From Methylotenera sp. (GTDB taxonomy: Bacteria > Pseudomonadota > Gammaproteobacteria > Burkholderiales > Methylophilaceae), in contig SXLB01000078.1 of NCBI GenBank assembly GCA_005777825.1, positions 1-35,774 on the forward strand: a DNA stretch of 35,774 nt. The letters are read 5' to 3'. This document shows positions 7,461-15,845 of the stretch, in pieces. Under the pieces are notes generated by a model. That model was not told where the DNA came from and did no database searches. It was given only the letters and a program-made list of their open reading frames with translations. Position 1 is the stretch's first letter, and every line of letters begins with the position of its first letter. The translations under genes were made by a program, and so were the position numbers.

Positions 7461-8858
7461 ATGACAGAAACCGTACAGTTCGACAGCTTAGGCTTGGCGC
7501 CCGAGTTACTCAGAGCACTGACCGATTCAGGGTACACCACCCCCACCCCAATTCAGGCGCAAGCCATCCCGCTAGCATTAGCTGGCGGTGACTTAATGGC
7601 AGGCGCACAAACCGGCACCGGCAAAACCGCGGCCTTTTCCCTGCCACTACTGCAAAAATTATTACCGTTTGCCAATAACGGCGCCTCTCCTGCTAAACAC
7701 CCGATACGCGCACTGGTCTTAACACCGACACGCGAATTGGCCATCCAAGTAGAAGAAAGCGTCAAAGCCTATGCCAAGCACACACCCTTACGTTCATTAG
7801 TGGTGTTCGGCGGCGTGGACATTAAAACGCAAACCCCGCATTTAAAAACCGGTGTGGAAGTGCTGGTTGCGACCCCGGGTCGTCTGCTCGACCATATCGA
7901 ACAAAAAACCTTGCAACTGAATCAAGTGCAAGTCTTAGTGCTGGACGAAGCCGATCGCATGCTAGACATGGGCTTTATGCCGGATCTAAAAAGAATCTTG
8001 GCTTTGCTGCCTAAACAACGGCAAACCTTGATGTTTTCAGCCACGTTTTCCAATGAAATCAAAAAACTGGCCGACGACTTTTTAAGCCATCCCCAGCTAA
8101 TCGAAGTGGCACGCAGCAACGCCACCAACGATAACGTTACGCAAATGGTTTACCCGGTTGCGCAAAGCGATAAAGAAGCTTTGTTGATACAGCTATTGAA
8201 AAATAGCGACTCCAAACAAGTCTTAATTTTCACTAAAACCAAAATGACTGCCAGCCGCTTAAGCCGCAGCTTGGCCAAGGTAGGCATAGCCGCCGACGCC
8301 ATCCATGGCGACAAATCGCAACAAGAGCGCAATAAAGCCTTGGATGCATTTAAATCAGGGGCTGCCACGGTATTGGTGGCCACCGATGTGGCCGCACGCG
8401 GTTTAGACATAGACCAATTGCCCATGGTGATTAACTACGAAATACCCAGCGCACCGGAAGATTACGTCCACCGCATAGGCCGTACCGGCCGAGCAGGCGC
8501 ATTGGGCGTGGCCATTTCCTTTGTCAGCCCTGAAGAAGACAAATACTTGGTGGAAATTGAAAAATTGATTAAACGCGAGATTCCTAAAGAAAGCATAGAA
8601 ATTGATAGGGCTGGCGCACGCAGCCGCAGCGCGCACAAGCCTGCCAACAGCCATGCCAGTACTTCTCATGCGTCTGCAGGTCAAGATGCCTCTACTAGCA
8701 GAAGGCCAGCGCCTAAGAAGAAAAGCACCGACCCTTGGTTTGATAAACCTTATGAAGCGGTGGTGGCGCAGAAACAAGCGGCCATTAAAGCGCCAGCCAG
8801 TAACAGCAAAAAGGCCCCGGTGGCCGCCCTGCTGGGTGGGATCGCTTTTAATAAATAA
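7461..8858 (+). CDS. rhlE: ATP-dependent RNA helicase RhlE
   Basis: 465 residues from ATG 7461 with a purine-rich GAGAG ribosome site. The full DEAD-box set is present: GYTTPTPIQAQAIP, AQTGTGKT, PTRELA, TPGR, DEAD, SAT, VLIFTKTK, ARGLD and HRIGRTGR. The tail is shorter than in the upstream paralogue, Ala/Lys/Ser-rich, and ends in PVAALLGGIAFNK; an AALLGG end is usual for proteobacterial RhlE. RhlE remodels RNA in ribosome maturation and can assist the degradosome. The gene lies 83 nt after the first helicase, on the same strand and probably in the same transcript with a stem-loop between. The near-identical Q motifs suggest an old tandem duplication. Confidence 0.92.
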   Translation: MTETVQFDSLGLAPELLRALTDSGYTTPTPIQAQAIPLALAGGDLMAGAQTGTGKTAAFSLPLLQKLLPFANNGASPAKHPIRALVLTPTRELAIQVEESVKAYAKHTPLRSLVVFGGVDIKTQTPHLKTGVEVLVATPGRLLDHIEQKTLQLNQVQVLVLDEADRMLDMGFMPDLKRILALLPKQRQTLMFSATFSNEIKKLADDFLSHPQLIEVARSNATNDNVTQMVYPVAQSDKEALLIQLLKNSDSKQVLIFTKTKMTASRLSRSLAKVGIAADAIHGDKSQQERNKALDAFKSGAATVLVATDVAARGLDIDQLPMVINYEIPSAPEDYVHRIGRTGRAGALGVAISFVSPEEDKYLVEIEKLIKREIPKESIEIDRAGARSRSAHKPANSHASTSHASAGQDASTSRRPAPKKKSTDPWFDKPYEAVVAQKQAAIKAPASNSKKAPVAALLGGIAFNK

Positions 8859-8866
8859 TTGGCTAC

Positions 8867-8888
8867 AGGTGGTTATATACAACCACCT
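8867..8888 (+). terminator. Hairpin after rhlE, possible terminator
   Basis: AGGTGGTT-atatac-AACCACCT, a perfect 8-bp stem, begins 8 nt after the rhlE stop. It lacks a T-run, so intrinsic termination is uncertain; it may protect the 3' end. Confidence 0.45.
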
Positions 8889-9122
8889 TGGCTAATTTCA
8901 ACCTACTTCCACAGCTAAACTGGTCCCGCTATAAAACACGCTTAGATTTAATGCTCTTTAAATTCAATGCATTATCGATGAATTTAATGGCCCAAAAAAA
9001 ACTGGCACGGTTATCGCATAAGTCATAGCAGAAAATCCTAGCAGTGAAATTAAGCACGTCATAATTTGAAGGGTTGTGTGTGCGCTTAGTGGGTGGATTT
9101 TTAGTTTGCATATTAATAAAGC
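8889..9122. other. Gene-free AT-rich intergenic stretch
   Basis: Between the rhlE hairpin and the downstream bidirectional terminator I see no convincing gene. A 60-codon minus-strand ORF (8929-9111) has no recognisable family, no good ribosome site and skewed composition. One weak inverted repeat (AAATTCA...TGAATTT near 8960-8985) is present. Confidence 0.5.
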
Positions 9123-9149
9123 AAAAAAGGCGCCCTAGGCGCCTTTTTT
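9123..9149. terminator. Strong bidirectional intrinsic terminator
   Basis: AAAAAAGGCGCC-cta-GGCGCCTTTTTT is a perfect 12-bp inverted repeat with a GC core and T-runs on both strands. It ends the PepSY gene on the minus strand and would catch readthrough from rhlE on the plus strand. Confidence 0.92.
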
Positions 9150-9184
9150 GCTTTTCTTGCGGACTATCGTAAAAAGATTAAGTA

Positions 9185-9712
9185 TTACTCTTTACCAATT
9201 TGGTAAGCCTCTTCGTTGTCTTCTACGATTTTGCCGGTGGTGGCATCCACTTCTACTTTGAACTCTTTACCGTCAGCAGCGGTAATATCAAATTCGTAAG
9301 AAGCTTTACCGTCGGCCTCTACTTCGTATTCTGTTTCCGTCACATTGCCTGGGTGGGCTACTAAAGCCGTGGCTTTTGCCGCGGCTTCCGTTACCTTAGC
9401 CGCAGCTTTAAACTTCGCGTCATCGGCCTTTACTTCTTGCTCAACTTCCGTGACTTTGCTTGTTTTTGCATCGACTTCGATGTCCCATGATGTGCCGTCA
9501 GCAGACTCAACATCAAACTCATAAACGCCGTTTTTGCCTTCATTTTTGAATTCAACTTTAACAATTTTGCCATCGTGCGATGCCAGTGCTGCTTTAACGG
9601 CTTTACCTAAGGCGTCGTGTGATTTAGGTTTTAGGCTGTCGTGACCAGCCATGGCAGTATTTGCAAAAAAAGCAGCGGCAATTAAACCAGCACCTACAGT
9701 TAAACGTAACAT
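9185..9712 (-). CDS. Secreted PepSY-domain protein
   Basis: 175 residues from the ATG at 9712. The track's 12-residue extension ([12 protein letters not shown]) is probably leader sequence; the chosen start has GGAG 9 nt upstream and gives a clean signal peptide, [25 protein letters not shown]. The mature protein holds two tandem PepSY-like repeats, each with a G[21 protein letters not shown] pattern (about 45-90 and 118-165), and is rich in Lys, Glu and Ala. PepSY domains are found in periplasmic or surface proteins and peptidase propeptides; the role here is unknown. It is a single-gene unit with a strong terminator and an 18-bp palindrome in its upstream region. Confidence 0.85.
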   Translation of the reverse strand: MLRLTVGAGLIAAAFFANTAMAGHDSLKPKSHDALGKAVKAALASHDGKIVKVEFKNEGKNGVYEFDVESADGTSWDIEVDAKTSKVTEVEQEVKADDAKFKAAAKVTEAAAKATALVAHPGNVTETEYEVEADGKASYEFDITAADGKEFKVEVDATTGKIVEDNEEAYQIGKE

Positions 9713-9755
9713 TTTAAAAATCTCCATTCGTATTAAATATCTCGGCATTGGGTGA

Positions 9756-9773
9756 TTAAGTCGACTGACTTAA
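9756..9773. promoter_or_regulatory. 18-bp inverted repeat upstream of the PepSY gene
   Basis: TTAAGTC-gact-GACTTAA is a perfect 7-bp inverted repeat 43 nt before the PepSY ATG on the minus strand. It may be an operator or a leader hairpin; no cognate regulator is apparent nearby. Confidence 0.4.
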
Positions 9774-9985
9774 CGCCCTGTATCCGTAAGGTTAATTCTA
9801 GCAAAAACCATGTATATATTTAATTAATTTACACTTTATTGCAAATTGGTTATAAGTAACCAGTTAAAAATGCGCCGTTTTGATGAAGCCAACCAAGATT
9901 AGTTCAAACACAAAAATGTTTAAACTGCTGTATGCATACAGCTAGATACTGGTGCTTAGTTGAGAGGATGTATGGCCAGCGAAGA

Positions 9986-10384
9986 TTAGTAGCTATTGCC
10001 GGTGAATTTTTTGATGTCGCGCAATTGGCGTTTAGTGGGTCGACCTGAACCGCGCTCGCGGCGCGCATGAGCATCCAAGCCGGTAACTTTGAGGTTTTCT
10101 CGCTTCGCCTGACTGGCCGGCGTTTCTTGATATAACATGGCTGCTTCCGGTGCGCCCTTGCGCACATTAGATAAAGCCAGCACAGCCACTTCAATCTCGA
10201 CATCACGCGTGCGTATGGCCGCCAACTGACCAGGTCGTAATTCTTTGGCCGGTTTGACCCTGTCGCCATCCAAATGTACTTTGCCAGTGTCGATGGCTGT
10301 AGTGGCTAAGCTACGGGTTTTAAAAAAACGCGCCGCCCACAACCATTTGTCTAACCGACATTTGCTTTCCACTTCACTATTCAT
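9986..10384 (-). CDS. hslR: Ribosome-associated heat shock protein Hsp15 (S4 domain)
   Basis: 132 residues. The S4 RNA-binding domain is at the N-terminus: RLDKWLWAARFFKTRSLATTAIDTGKVHLDGDRVKP (about 10-45), followed by a basic tail with HARRERGSGRPTKRQLRDIKKF, the usual Hsp15 ending. Hsp15 binds free 50S subunits carrying stalled peptidyl-tRNA and helps recycle them. The length fits the family. The gene lies 24 nt downstream of the Lon-like protease gene on the same strand, so the two are probably co-transcribed, linking ribosome rescue with proteolysis. Confidence 0.93.
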   Translation of the reverse strand: MNSEVESKCRLDKWLWAARFFKTRSLATTAIDTGKVHLDGDRVKPAKELRPGQLAAIRTRDVEIEVAVLALSNVRKGAPEAAMLYQETPASQAKRENLKVTGLDAHARRERGSGRPTKRQLRDIKKFTGNSY

Positions 10385-10408
10385 ATTGCCGCAAACCTAG
10401 AAGATGGC

Positions 10409-12556
10409 TTAACGCGTGCGCTCTAGCAAGGTGGTTTTTGGTAGATTTTGCTCCAACACCAACTTAAAGGATGCCAAGGTTTCAGTTGCTAGGACGCTCA
10501 CTGCTTCGAGGGTATGGCCCGTGAGCAGCAATATGCCTTCTGCCACATTATTCATGGTGTTGATGTGAAATTGCCCCTGTGCCACCGCCTCCACCACTTC
10601 GTCCGCCAAGATAAGGTGACGAACATTGCGACCCGGGATTAACACGCCCTGCGTGCCATCTAAGCCTATGTCTTTACATACCCTAAAGTAGCCTTCTATC
10701 TTTTCATTAAGGCCACCCACCGGCAGCACTTCGCCGTGTTGATTTAAGGCGCCGGTCACGGCTACGCCTTGCTTAATAGGCAATCTCGACAAAGCCGATA
10801 AGAGCACAAATAACTCCGCGCACGATGCCGAATCGCCATCCACGCCGTTGTATTCTTGTTCAAACACCAAGGAGGCCGTCATGTTCAGCGGGTTCAGTTT
10901 GGCAAAATTGGTGTGCAACCAACTTTGCAATATCATCACGCCTTTATCGTGCGTGGGGCCGCTCATCAGTACTTCACGGTCTATGGTTAGCACATCGCGG
11001 CGACCGGCATAGCAATTAGCCGAAATGCGGATGGGCGAGCCAAAACTGGCGTCGGCAAGGTCTATGTGCGTTAAACCGTTGATTTGGCCGACGGCTTCGC
11101 CTTGCACGGTAATCATCAATTCGTTATCGACGATGGAGTCACGCATGTGCCCTTCTATGTAACCGTGCCGTGCATAACGCCGACTGATGGCGGCTTTCAC
11201 GTCTTCCACATCGACTAATTTAGCCTCACGCAAACTGGCTGCCGCGGCGCTCTCTAACATCAATTTTTCTAGCACGGCGAATTCGGTGCTTAAGCGTGTT
11301 TGGTCTTCTTCCAACCTATGCATGGCTTGCAACAAAGCCACCACGGCGGCGGCCGTGAAGTGACTGCAATTAAATTGCTGGCATTTTTGGGCGATAAAGG
11401 CGGCGTAGGCCGCGTAATTATCCGGACTGGCTTTCACTTTTTCGGCGAACTCAATCTTGATCGGGAAGTAATTAAAGAAATCGTAGTTCTCGTCTATCAG
11501 CAAATAATAATCTTCGCGCGTGGCCACCAGCACCAATTTAACCGACACCGGTATGACGGATTGCGCGCTCACAAAACTGCCTCCTGCGCTGCCACTGCTG
11601 GCTAAATCTTCTATCTGCAAGGTGCCATTGCGTAAAAAGCGATGCAGCTTTTCTAATATCTGCGCCCCATTGGCTTCGTCTGCCAACAGATCGCGTAAGT
11701 TAATCAGCAAGGTGCCGCCGTCGGCGCGCAACAAATTGCCGGCGCGCAAACGCAAAAAATCCGGCGCCGCGCTGGATTCCGCTGCACTTTCTATGCCGCC
11801 AAATAGCGATTGCAAACTGGGGTCGTTGTCGTAAATGACTGGCGCATGGGCCGCGCTCTGACCGGCAGCCAAAACGCCTTGATGGTGATCCACCAATAAA
11901 TTCACGCGGTAACGGCCAAAAAAACTTTCGCTTAACAAGGCATCCAGGTTGCTGTCTCCCTCGCCTGCTGCACTGGGTTGCCAAGCTTCCAAATACTCCA
12001 TGATGTCTTTTTGCATCCAAGCAAAATAAGCCAGCAAACTGGCGTTGTTGGCAATCGCCGGCACGCTGGCATTGATGCCTTGTAATTGCGCTTGAAGAAA
12101 GGTCACTATGGCGGTGCTGGCTTGATCCTTGATGCGCGCTTCCAACAAATTGGCTAACTCTTTAGCCAAATGCCGAATAAATTGATCCAAGGCTTGTTTT
12201 AATTGACCGCCCACCCCTGCCGGTAATTTTAAAAACACCGGTTTGCCTTGGCTGTCAAAAGGATACAAGGCAACCAAATCATTAGGCGGCACTTGTTTGG
12301 CCGCAGCATCGTGCATCGCACTTAACATCAAGGTGGTACGACCCGTACCAGGTTCGCCCAGGGCCAACAAATTAAAACCAGGCTGGCGGATAGCCAAGCC
12401 AAATTCAGCGGCTTTTTTGGCTTCGGGTTGCGCCACCCAGGCTTGTTGCTGCGCACTGCATTGCTTGCCTCCCAGCAAGGATGAAGTATCCGCAAATTTA
12501 AATTGCTTGGGGTCAATATTGAGGGTTAATTGCTCAGGGCTTAAAGACTGTGACAT
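10409..12556 (-). CDS. Lon-type (S16) protease with degenerate AAA domain
   Basis: 715 residues. The C-terminal S16 protease domain has the catalytic dyad: Ser576 in DGDSAS and Lys619 in GGLNEKIEG, 43 residues apart as in Lon (S679/K722 in E. coli). The N-terminal part is an AAA_32/LonB-like ATPase with altered motifs: Walker A GEPGTGRT has Arg for the usual Lys, and the Walker B-like GGTLLINLRDLL lacks the DE pair. This is the YcbZ/LonP-like subfamily of proteobacteria, where the ATPase is commonly degraded. It is probably a cytoplasmic processing protease; substrates are unknown. Followed at 24 nt by hslR and preceded at 44 nt by moaE on the same strand. Confidence 0.9.
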   Translation of the reverse strand: MSQSLSPEQLTLNIDPKQFKFADTSSLLGGKQCSAQQQAWVAQPEAKKAAEFGLAIRQPGFNLLALGEPGTGRTTLMLSAMHDAAAKQVPPNDLVALYPFDSQGKPVFLKLPAGVGGQLKQALDQFIRHLAKELANLLEARIKDQASTAIVTFLQAQLQGINASVPAIANNASLLAYFAWMQKDIMEYLEAWQPSAAGEGDSNLDALLSESFFGRYRVNLLVDHHQGVLAAGQSAAHAPVIYDNDPSLQSLFGGIESAAESSAAPDFLRLRAGNLLRADGGTLLINLRDLLADEANGAQILEKLHRFLRNGTLQIEDLASSGSAGGSFVSAQSVIPVSVKLVLVATREDYYLLIDENYDFFNYFPIKIEFAEKVKASPDNYAAYAAFIAQKCQQFNCSHFTAAAVVALLQAMHRLEEDQTRLSTEFAVLEKLMLESAAAASLREAKLVDVEDVKAAISRRYARHGYIEGHMRDSIVDNELMITVQGEAVGQINGLTHIDLADASFGSPIRISANCYAGRRDVLTIDREVLMSGPTHDKGVMILQSWLHTNFAKLNPLNMTASLVFEQEYNGVDGDSASCAELFVLLSALSRLPIKQGVAVTGALNQHGEVLPVGGLNEKIEGYFRVCKDIGLDGTQGVLIPGRNVRHLILADEVVEAVAQGQFHINTMNNVAEGILLLTGHTLEAVSVLATETLASFKLVLEQNLPKTTLLERTR

Positions 12557-12600
12557 ATCACCTAACTAAATTATCAAATCGATAGTGTTAAACATTATTT

Positions 12601-13056
12601 TTAAGGCAGTTGCCAGCGCTTTTGCGCATCGTGGTCACTGTCCTTGTCGTCCAACCAGCGTTCACCGCTTGCGGTCAGTTCTTTCTTCCAAAATGGCGCT
12701 TGCGTTTTCAAGTAATCCATAATGAATTCGCAGGCTTTAAAGGCCTGATCGCGGTGCGCACTGGCTACCGCCACCAAAACGATTTGCTCGCTAGCCTGCA
12801 GGCTGCCCACGCGATGCACCACGGTCGCATCCAACACAGCCCAGCGGCTGGCTGCGTCAGCCACAATAGCCTGCAAGGCTTTCTCGGTCATGCCCGGGTA
12901 ATGCTCCAAGGTCAATTGACTCACCGTCTCGCCCTCGTTTAAATCACGCACCAAGCCAACAAAACTCACCAAGGCACCGATGTCTTGGCGTGACTCGCGC
13001 ATGCGAGCCAACTCAAAATTTAAATCAAAATCTTCGCTTTGAACGGCAATTTTCAT
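12601..13056 (-). CDS. moaE: Molybdopterin synthase catalytic subunit MoaE
   Basis: 151 residues. MoaE, with MoaD, converts cyclic pyranopterin monophosphate to molybdopterin. Marks are GALVSFVGLVRDLNEG (about 27-42), LEHYPGMTEKAL, VVHRVGSLQASEQIVLVAVASAHRDQAFKACEFIMD and the lysine-bearing active-site stretch KTQAPFWKKE, equivalent to the essential Lys region of E. coli MoaE. moaD lies 23 nt upstream on the same strand, the usual pairing. No other moa/moe gene is in the window, so the rest of the Moco pathway is encoded elsewhere. Confidence 0.96.
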   Translation of the reverse strand: MKIAVQSEDFDLNFELARMRESRQDIGALVSFVGLVRDLNEGETVSQLTLEHYPGMTEKALQAIVADAASRWAVLDATVVHRVGSLQASEQIVLVAVASAHRDQAFKACEFIMDYLKTQAPFWKKELTASGERWLDDKDSDHDAQKRWQLP

Positions 13057-13079
13057 GGTGGCATTAATTTAGGGCTGAC

Positions 13080-13337
13080 TTAGCCGCCGGTCACCGGTGG
13101 GAAAAACGCCACCTCGTCACCGTCGACAATTAAGGCCTGATCATCGACCAATTCATGATTAATCGCACCCCGGACTTTTAAGCTACCGAGTAACATTTTT
13201 TGCCAGACCTCACTGCGTTTAGCCAACAGGCCTTTTAGTTTCAATAAGCTCAATTCGTCGTCCGGCAATTCCAAATCTTCACTGGAAAACTTCAAGGTTT
13301 CTTTTAATCTTGCAAAATAAAATATCTTTATTTTCAT
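13080..13337 (-). CDS. moaD: Molybdopterin synthase sulfur carrier MoaD
   Basis: 85 residues with a beta-grasp ubiquitin-like fold. It opens MKIKIFYFARLKE and ends VAFFPPVTGG; the C-terminal Gly-Gly is adenylated and thiocarboxylated to donate sulfur to MoaE. Length and terminus are typical. It sits between moaE (23 nt downstream) and rmuC (17 nt upstream), all on the minus strand. Confidence 0.96.
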   Translation of the reverse strand: MKIKIFYFARLKETLKFSSEDLELPDDELSLLKLKGLLAKRSEVWQKMLLGSLKVRGAINHELVDDQALIVDGDEVAFFPPVTGG

Positions 13338-13354
13338 AATGTTATATAAATTTA

Positions 13355-14674
13355 TTAATCTTCTTTATCTTCTACTACATCCAACACATCGAGCGGCTGA
13401 TCGGCCAATTCGACGCGTTCAATCTTAGCAAAACGTTGGGTGATTTTTTGACTGGAGATGTGCACGTCTTGGGCATTTTCATGGGCTTGACGGATGTTGT
13501 CGGCCAGCTTCTTCATGCGCTGATCAAAGCGCCCAAAGTCTTTGCTAAGTTTAGCCAATTCTTCTTTAATGACGTGTACTTGCTTGCGCGTTTCCACGTC
13601 TTTTAACACCGCGCGCGCGGTATTTAACACCGCCATCAAGGTGGTGGGTGACACCACCCAAACGCGCTTATTCATGGCGTACTCAATGACATCTTGATGG
13701 TAGGCGTGCAATTCAGCAAACACCGCTTCAGCCGGTATAAACATCACCGCGCCGTCGGACGTGACATTGGAAATGATGTATTTCTTGGCGATGTCATCGA
13801 CGTGTTTTTTTACGTCCAATTTGAATTGCTTTTCCGCCAGCAGTTGTTCGGCTTCGGCTAACTTGCTATCAAACATGCGGTGGTAGTTTTCCAAGGGAAA
13901 CTTACTGTCCACCGCAACGGTGCCGGTAGGTTCGGGTAGAAATAAGGCGCAATCGGCCCGCGTGCCGTTTTCAAAACTGTGCTGCATGGCGTAGGAGTTA
14001 ACCGGCAATACATTGCGCACCAAGGCCTCCAATTGCACCTCACCAAAGGCACCACGCGAACGCTTGTCGCCCAACAACTCTTGCAGGCTCACCACGTTAG
14101 TGGTTAAACCATCGATTTTCTTCTGCGCTTCGTCTATGGTGGCCAATCGCGCCATCACATCAACAAAGGTTTGATTGGTTTTCTTAAAGCCCTCGTCCAA
14201 GCGCTCGGACACCTTGCCACCTATTTGCTCCAAACGGTTGTCCACGGCTTTGCTTAAACTCTCTATGCTTAGGCTTAGGGTGGTGGTGGCTTTAAGCATG
14301 GTATCGTTAATCAAGGCTTGCTGCGCCTGTCCTTGTTCCGCCAAGGTGGTGTGCAGTTTCTCCATGATGCTTTCACGGGTCAATGCTAAATTGCTGTTTT
14401 GCGCCAATTGCAAGGCCTGCATGGCTTCGCGTGTGCTTTGCAACTCGTTGGCCACGCTAGCACGCAAGCGTTCACTGGTCTCTTGCGAGGACGCGCTTAA
14501 GCGGTCGCCCAATTTATTTAAGCCATCATTAAAATCCAGCAACATGGCCCGGTGCTTTTCTTCTAACTGCTGCAGTATTAAGGCTTGCTGATTGCCTGCC
14601 GAACCTCGGCTTATTAGCCTGAGTAACAGCAAGAAAATCAGCACCAGCAAGACCAATATGGAAATTTGTATCAT
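13355..14674 (-). CDS. rmuC: DNA recombination protein RmuC
   Basis: 439 residues. An N-terminal hydrophobic helix (about 2-24) is followed by a long Gln/Leu/Ala-rich coiled coil (30-190). The RmuC nuclease-like domain follows, with LGDKRSRGAFGEVQLEALV, TVAVDSKFPLENYHRM (a PD-(D/E)XK-like D...K pair) and AVFAELHAYHQDVIEYAMNKRVWVVSPTTLMAVLNT. RmuC limits inversions at short inverted repeats and is a predicted membrane-anchored nuclease. It is upstream of moaD by 17 nt, so it may lead the rmuC-moaD-moaE-protease-hslR run. Confidence 0.95.
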   Translation of the reverse strand: MIQISILVLLVLIFLLLLRLISRGSAGNQQALILQQLEEKHRAMLLDFNDGLNKLGDRLSASSQETSERLRASVANELQSTREAMQALQLAQNSNLALTRESIMEKLHTTLAEQGQAQQALINDTMLKATTTLSLSIESLSKAVDNRLEQIGGKVSERLDEGFKKTNQTFVDVMARLATIDEAQKKIDGLTTNVVSLQELLGDKRSRGAFGEVQLEALVRNVLPVNSYAMQHSFENGTRADCALFLPEPTGTVAVDSKFPLENYHRMFDSKLAEAEQLLAEKQFKLDVKKHVDDIAKKYIISNVTSDGAVMFIPAEAVFAELHAYHQDVIEYAMNKRVWVVSPTTLMAVLNTARAVLKDVETRKQVHVIKEELAKLSKDFGRFDQRMKKLADNIRQAHENAQDVHISSQKITQRFAKIERVELADQPLDVLDVVEDKED

Positions 14675-14734
14675 GGGATGGATTATACCTGATGGGGCCA
14701 GGCCCGCTTGAGCAATGTATAGGGCGAGCGTCGC

Positions 14735-15769
14735 TTAAACTAGGTCACGGGCACGCAATTCCGACTTGATGTAGGCGTAATAAATCGGCGCAGCAACAAT
14801 GCCGGTTAAACCAAATGCGGCTTCCATGCAGAGCATGGCGATTAACAGTTCCCAGGCATTAGCGCGTATCTGACTGCCAACAATGCGCGCATTTAAAAAG
14901 TACTCCAACTTATGGATAACAATCAAATACAGCAAAGAGCCCACCGCCACCAACAAGGATTGACTGAGGCTAACGATGACTATCATGGTGTTGGAGATTA
15001 AATTGCCTATCACCGGAATCAAACCGACCACAAAGGTAATGGCTATCATGGTTTTAATCAGCGGCAGATGCACCCCCATCATAGGCAACACCAAGGCCAA
15101 ATACATAGCAGTAAAAACCGTGTTGATAGCGGAAATGCGCACTTGCGCAAACACCACACGCTTGAATGCATCGCTAAAAAACTCACCGCGGCAAGCTAAA
15201 GCCCGCGCAAATGGCTTGAAGTTGTCCATGGCCACCGCGTCGCGCACCGCCAATATGCCGCCTATGATCATGCCTATTAAGATGTGTGCGGTTGCCCTGC
15301 CGGCTTCCTTACCCACCACTTGCAATTCATCGGCATGACTGCGTAACCACTGTGATGCTTGCTCTTTAAAGGTAATGGCATCGGCCGGCAAATGCTCAAA
15401 CAACCAAGCCGGCAATATCTTACGGCTGTCTTCTATGATTTGCGCCATTTTGGCCAGCAGTACGGTTAAGCTGCCCGAATCGGATCTAAAAAAAGCCACC
15501 AAACCGGCGCCGGCAAAGGCCAGCAAGCTAACAATAATCACCACCAGTATGGCGACTGCCCATAATTTTGATACATTACTTGGCTTATTGTTCGAAAACC
15601 TTCTCGCCAGCATGGGCGTGATGATGTGCACCAATTCAAAAACCAACAAGCCAGCCAACACAGCCGGCAACAAATGAAATAGCAGCACAAATACCAGCGC
15701 AATGGCGGCCATGATCCAAGCGGCCACTTCGTGCGCAGTCGCGGGGCTGAGTTTAATTGTTTTAGTCAT
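14735..15769 (-). CDS. AI-2E family transporter (PerM/YdiK-like membrane protein)
   Basis: 344 residues with about seven or eight hydrophobic segments: two near the N-terminus (15-50), one at 68-92, and a cluster from 160 to 335. The family-typical IGMIIGGILAVRD, the central VGLIPVIGNLISNTMIVIVSL and the EYFLNARIVGSQIRANAWELL region are clear. The AI-2E family includes TqsA (autoinducer-2 export) but also Na+/H+ antiporters and proteins of unknown transport role, so the substrate is open. It lies 60 nt beyond rmuC on the same strand. Confidence 0.9.
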   Translation of the reverse strand: MTKTIKLSPATAHEVAAWIMAAIALVFVLLFHLLPAVLAGLLVFELVHIITPMLARRFSNNKPSNVSKLWAVAILVVIIVSLLAFAGAGLVAFFRSDSGSLTVLLAKMAQIIEDSRKILPAWLFEHLPADAITFKEQASQWLRSHADELQVVGKEAGRATAHILIGMIIGGILAVRDAVAMDNFKPFARALACRGEFFSDAFKRVVFAQVRISAINTVFTAMYLALVLPMMGVHLPLIKTMIAITFVVGLIPVIGNLISNTMIVIVSLSQSLLVAVGSLLYLIVIHKLEYFLNARIVGSQIRANAWELLIAMLCMEAAFGLTGIVAAPIYYAYIKSELRARDLV

Positions 15770-15845
15770 GCGTACACCTTAATTACACCTAGGAATTTTT
15801 TGCCACAATAGCATAAGCCGATTTATTTGTTGATGAAATGTGTGC

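Noticed and set aside
8929-9111. 60-codon minus-strand ORF in the gap after rhlE
   Set aside because: No recognisable family, no clear ribosome site, and odd composition (Asn/Lys/Phe/Cys); probably chance in an AT-rich gap.
14175-14591. 138-codon plus-strand ORF inside rmuC
   Set aside because: Antisense frame of the coiled-coil region; Ser/Cys/Leu-rich shadow of a clear gene.
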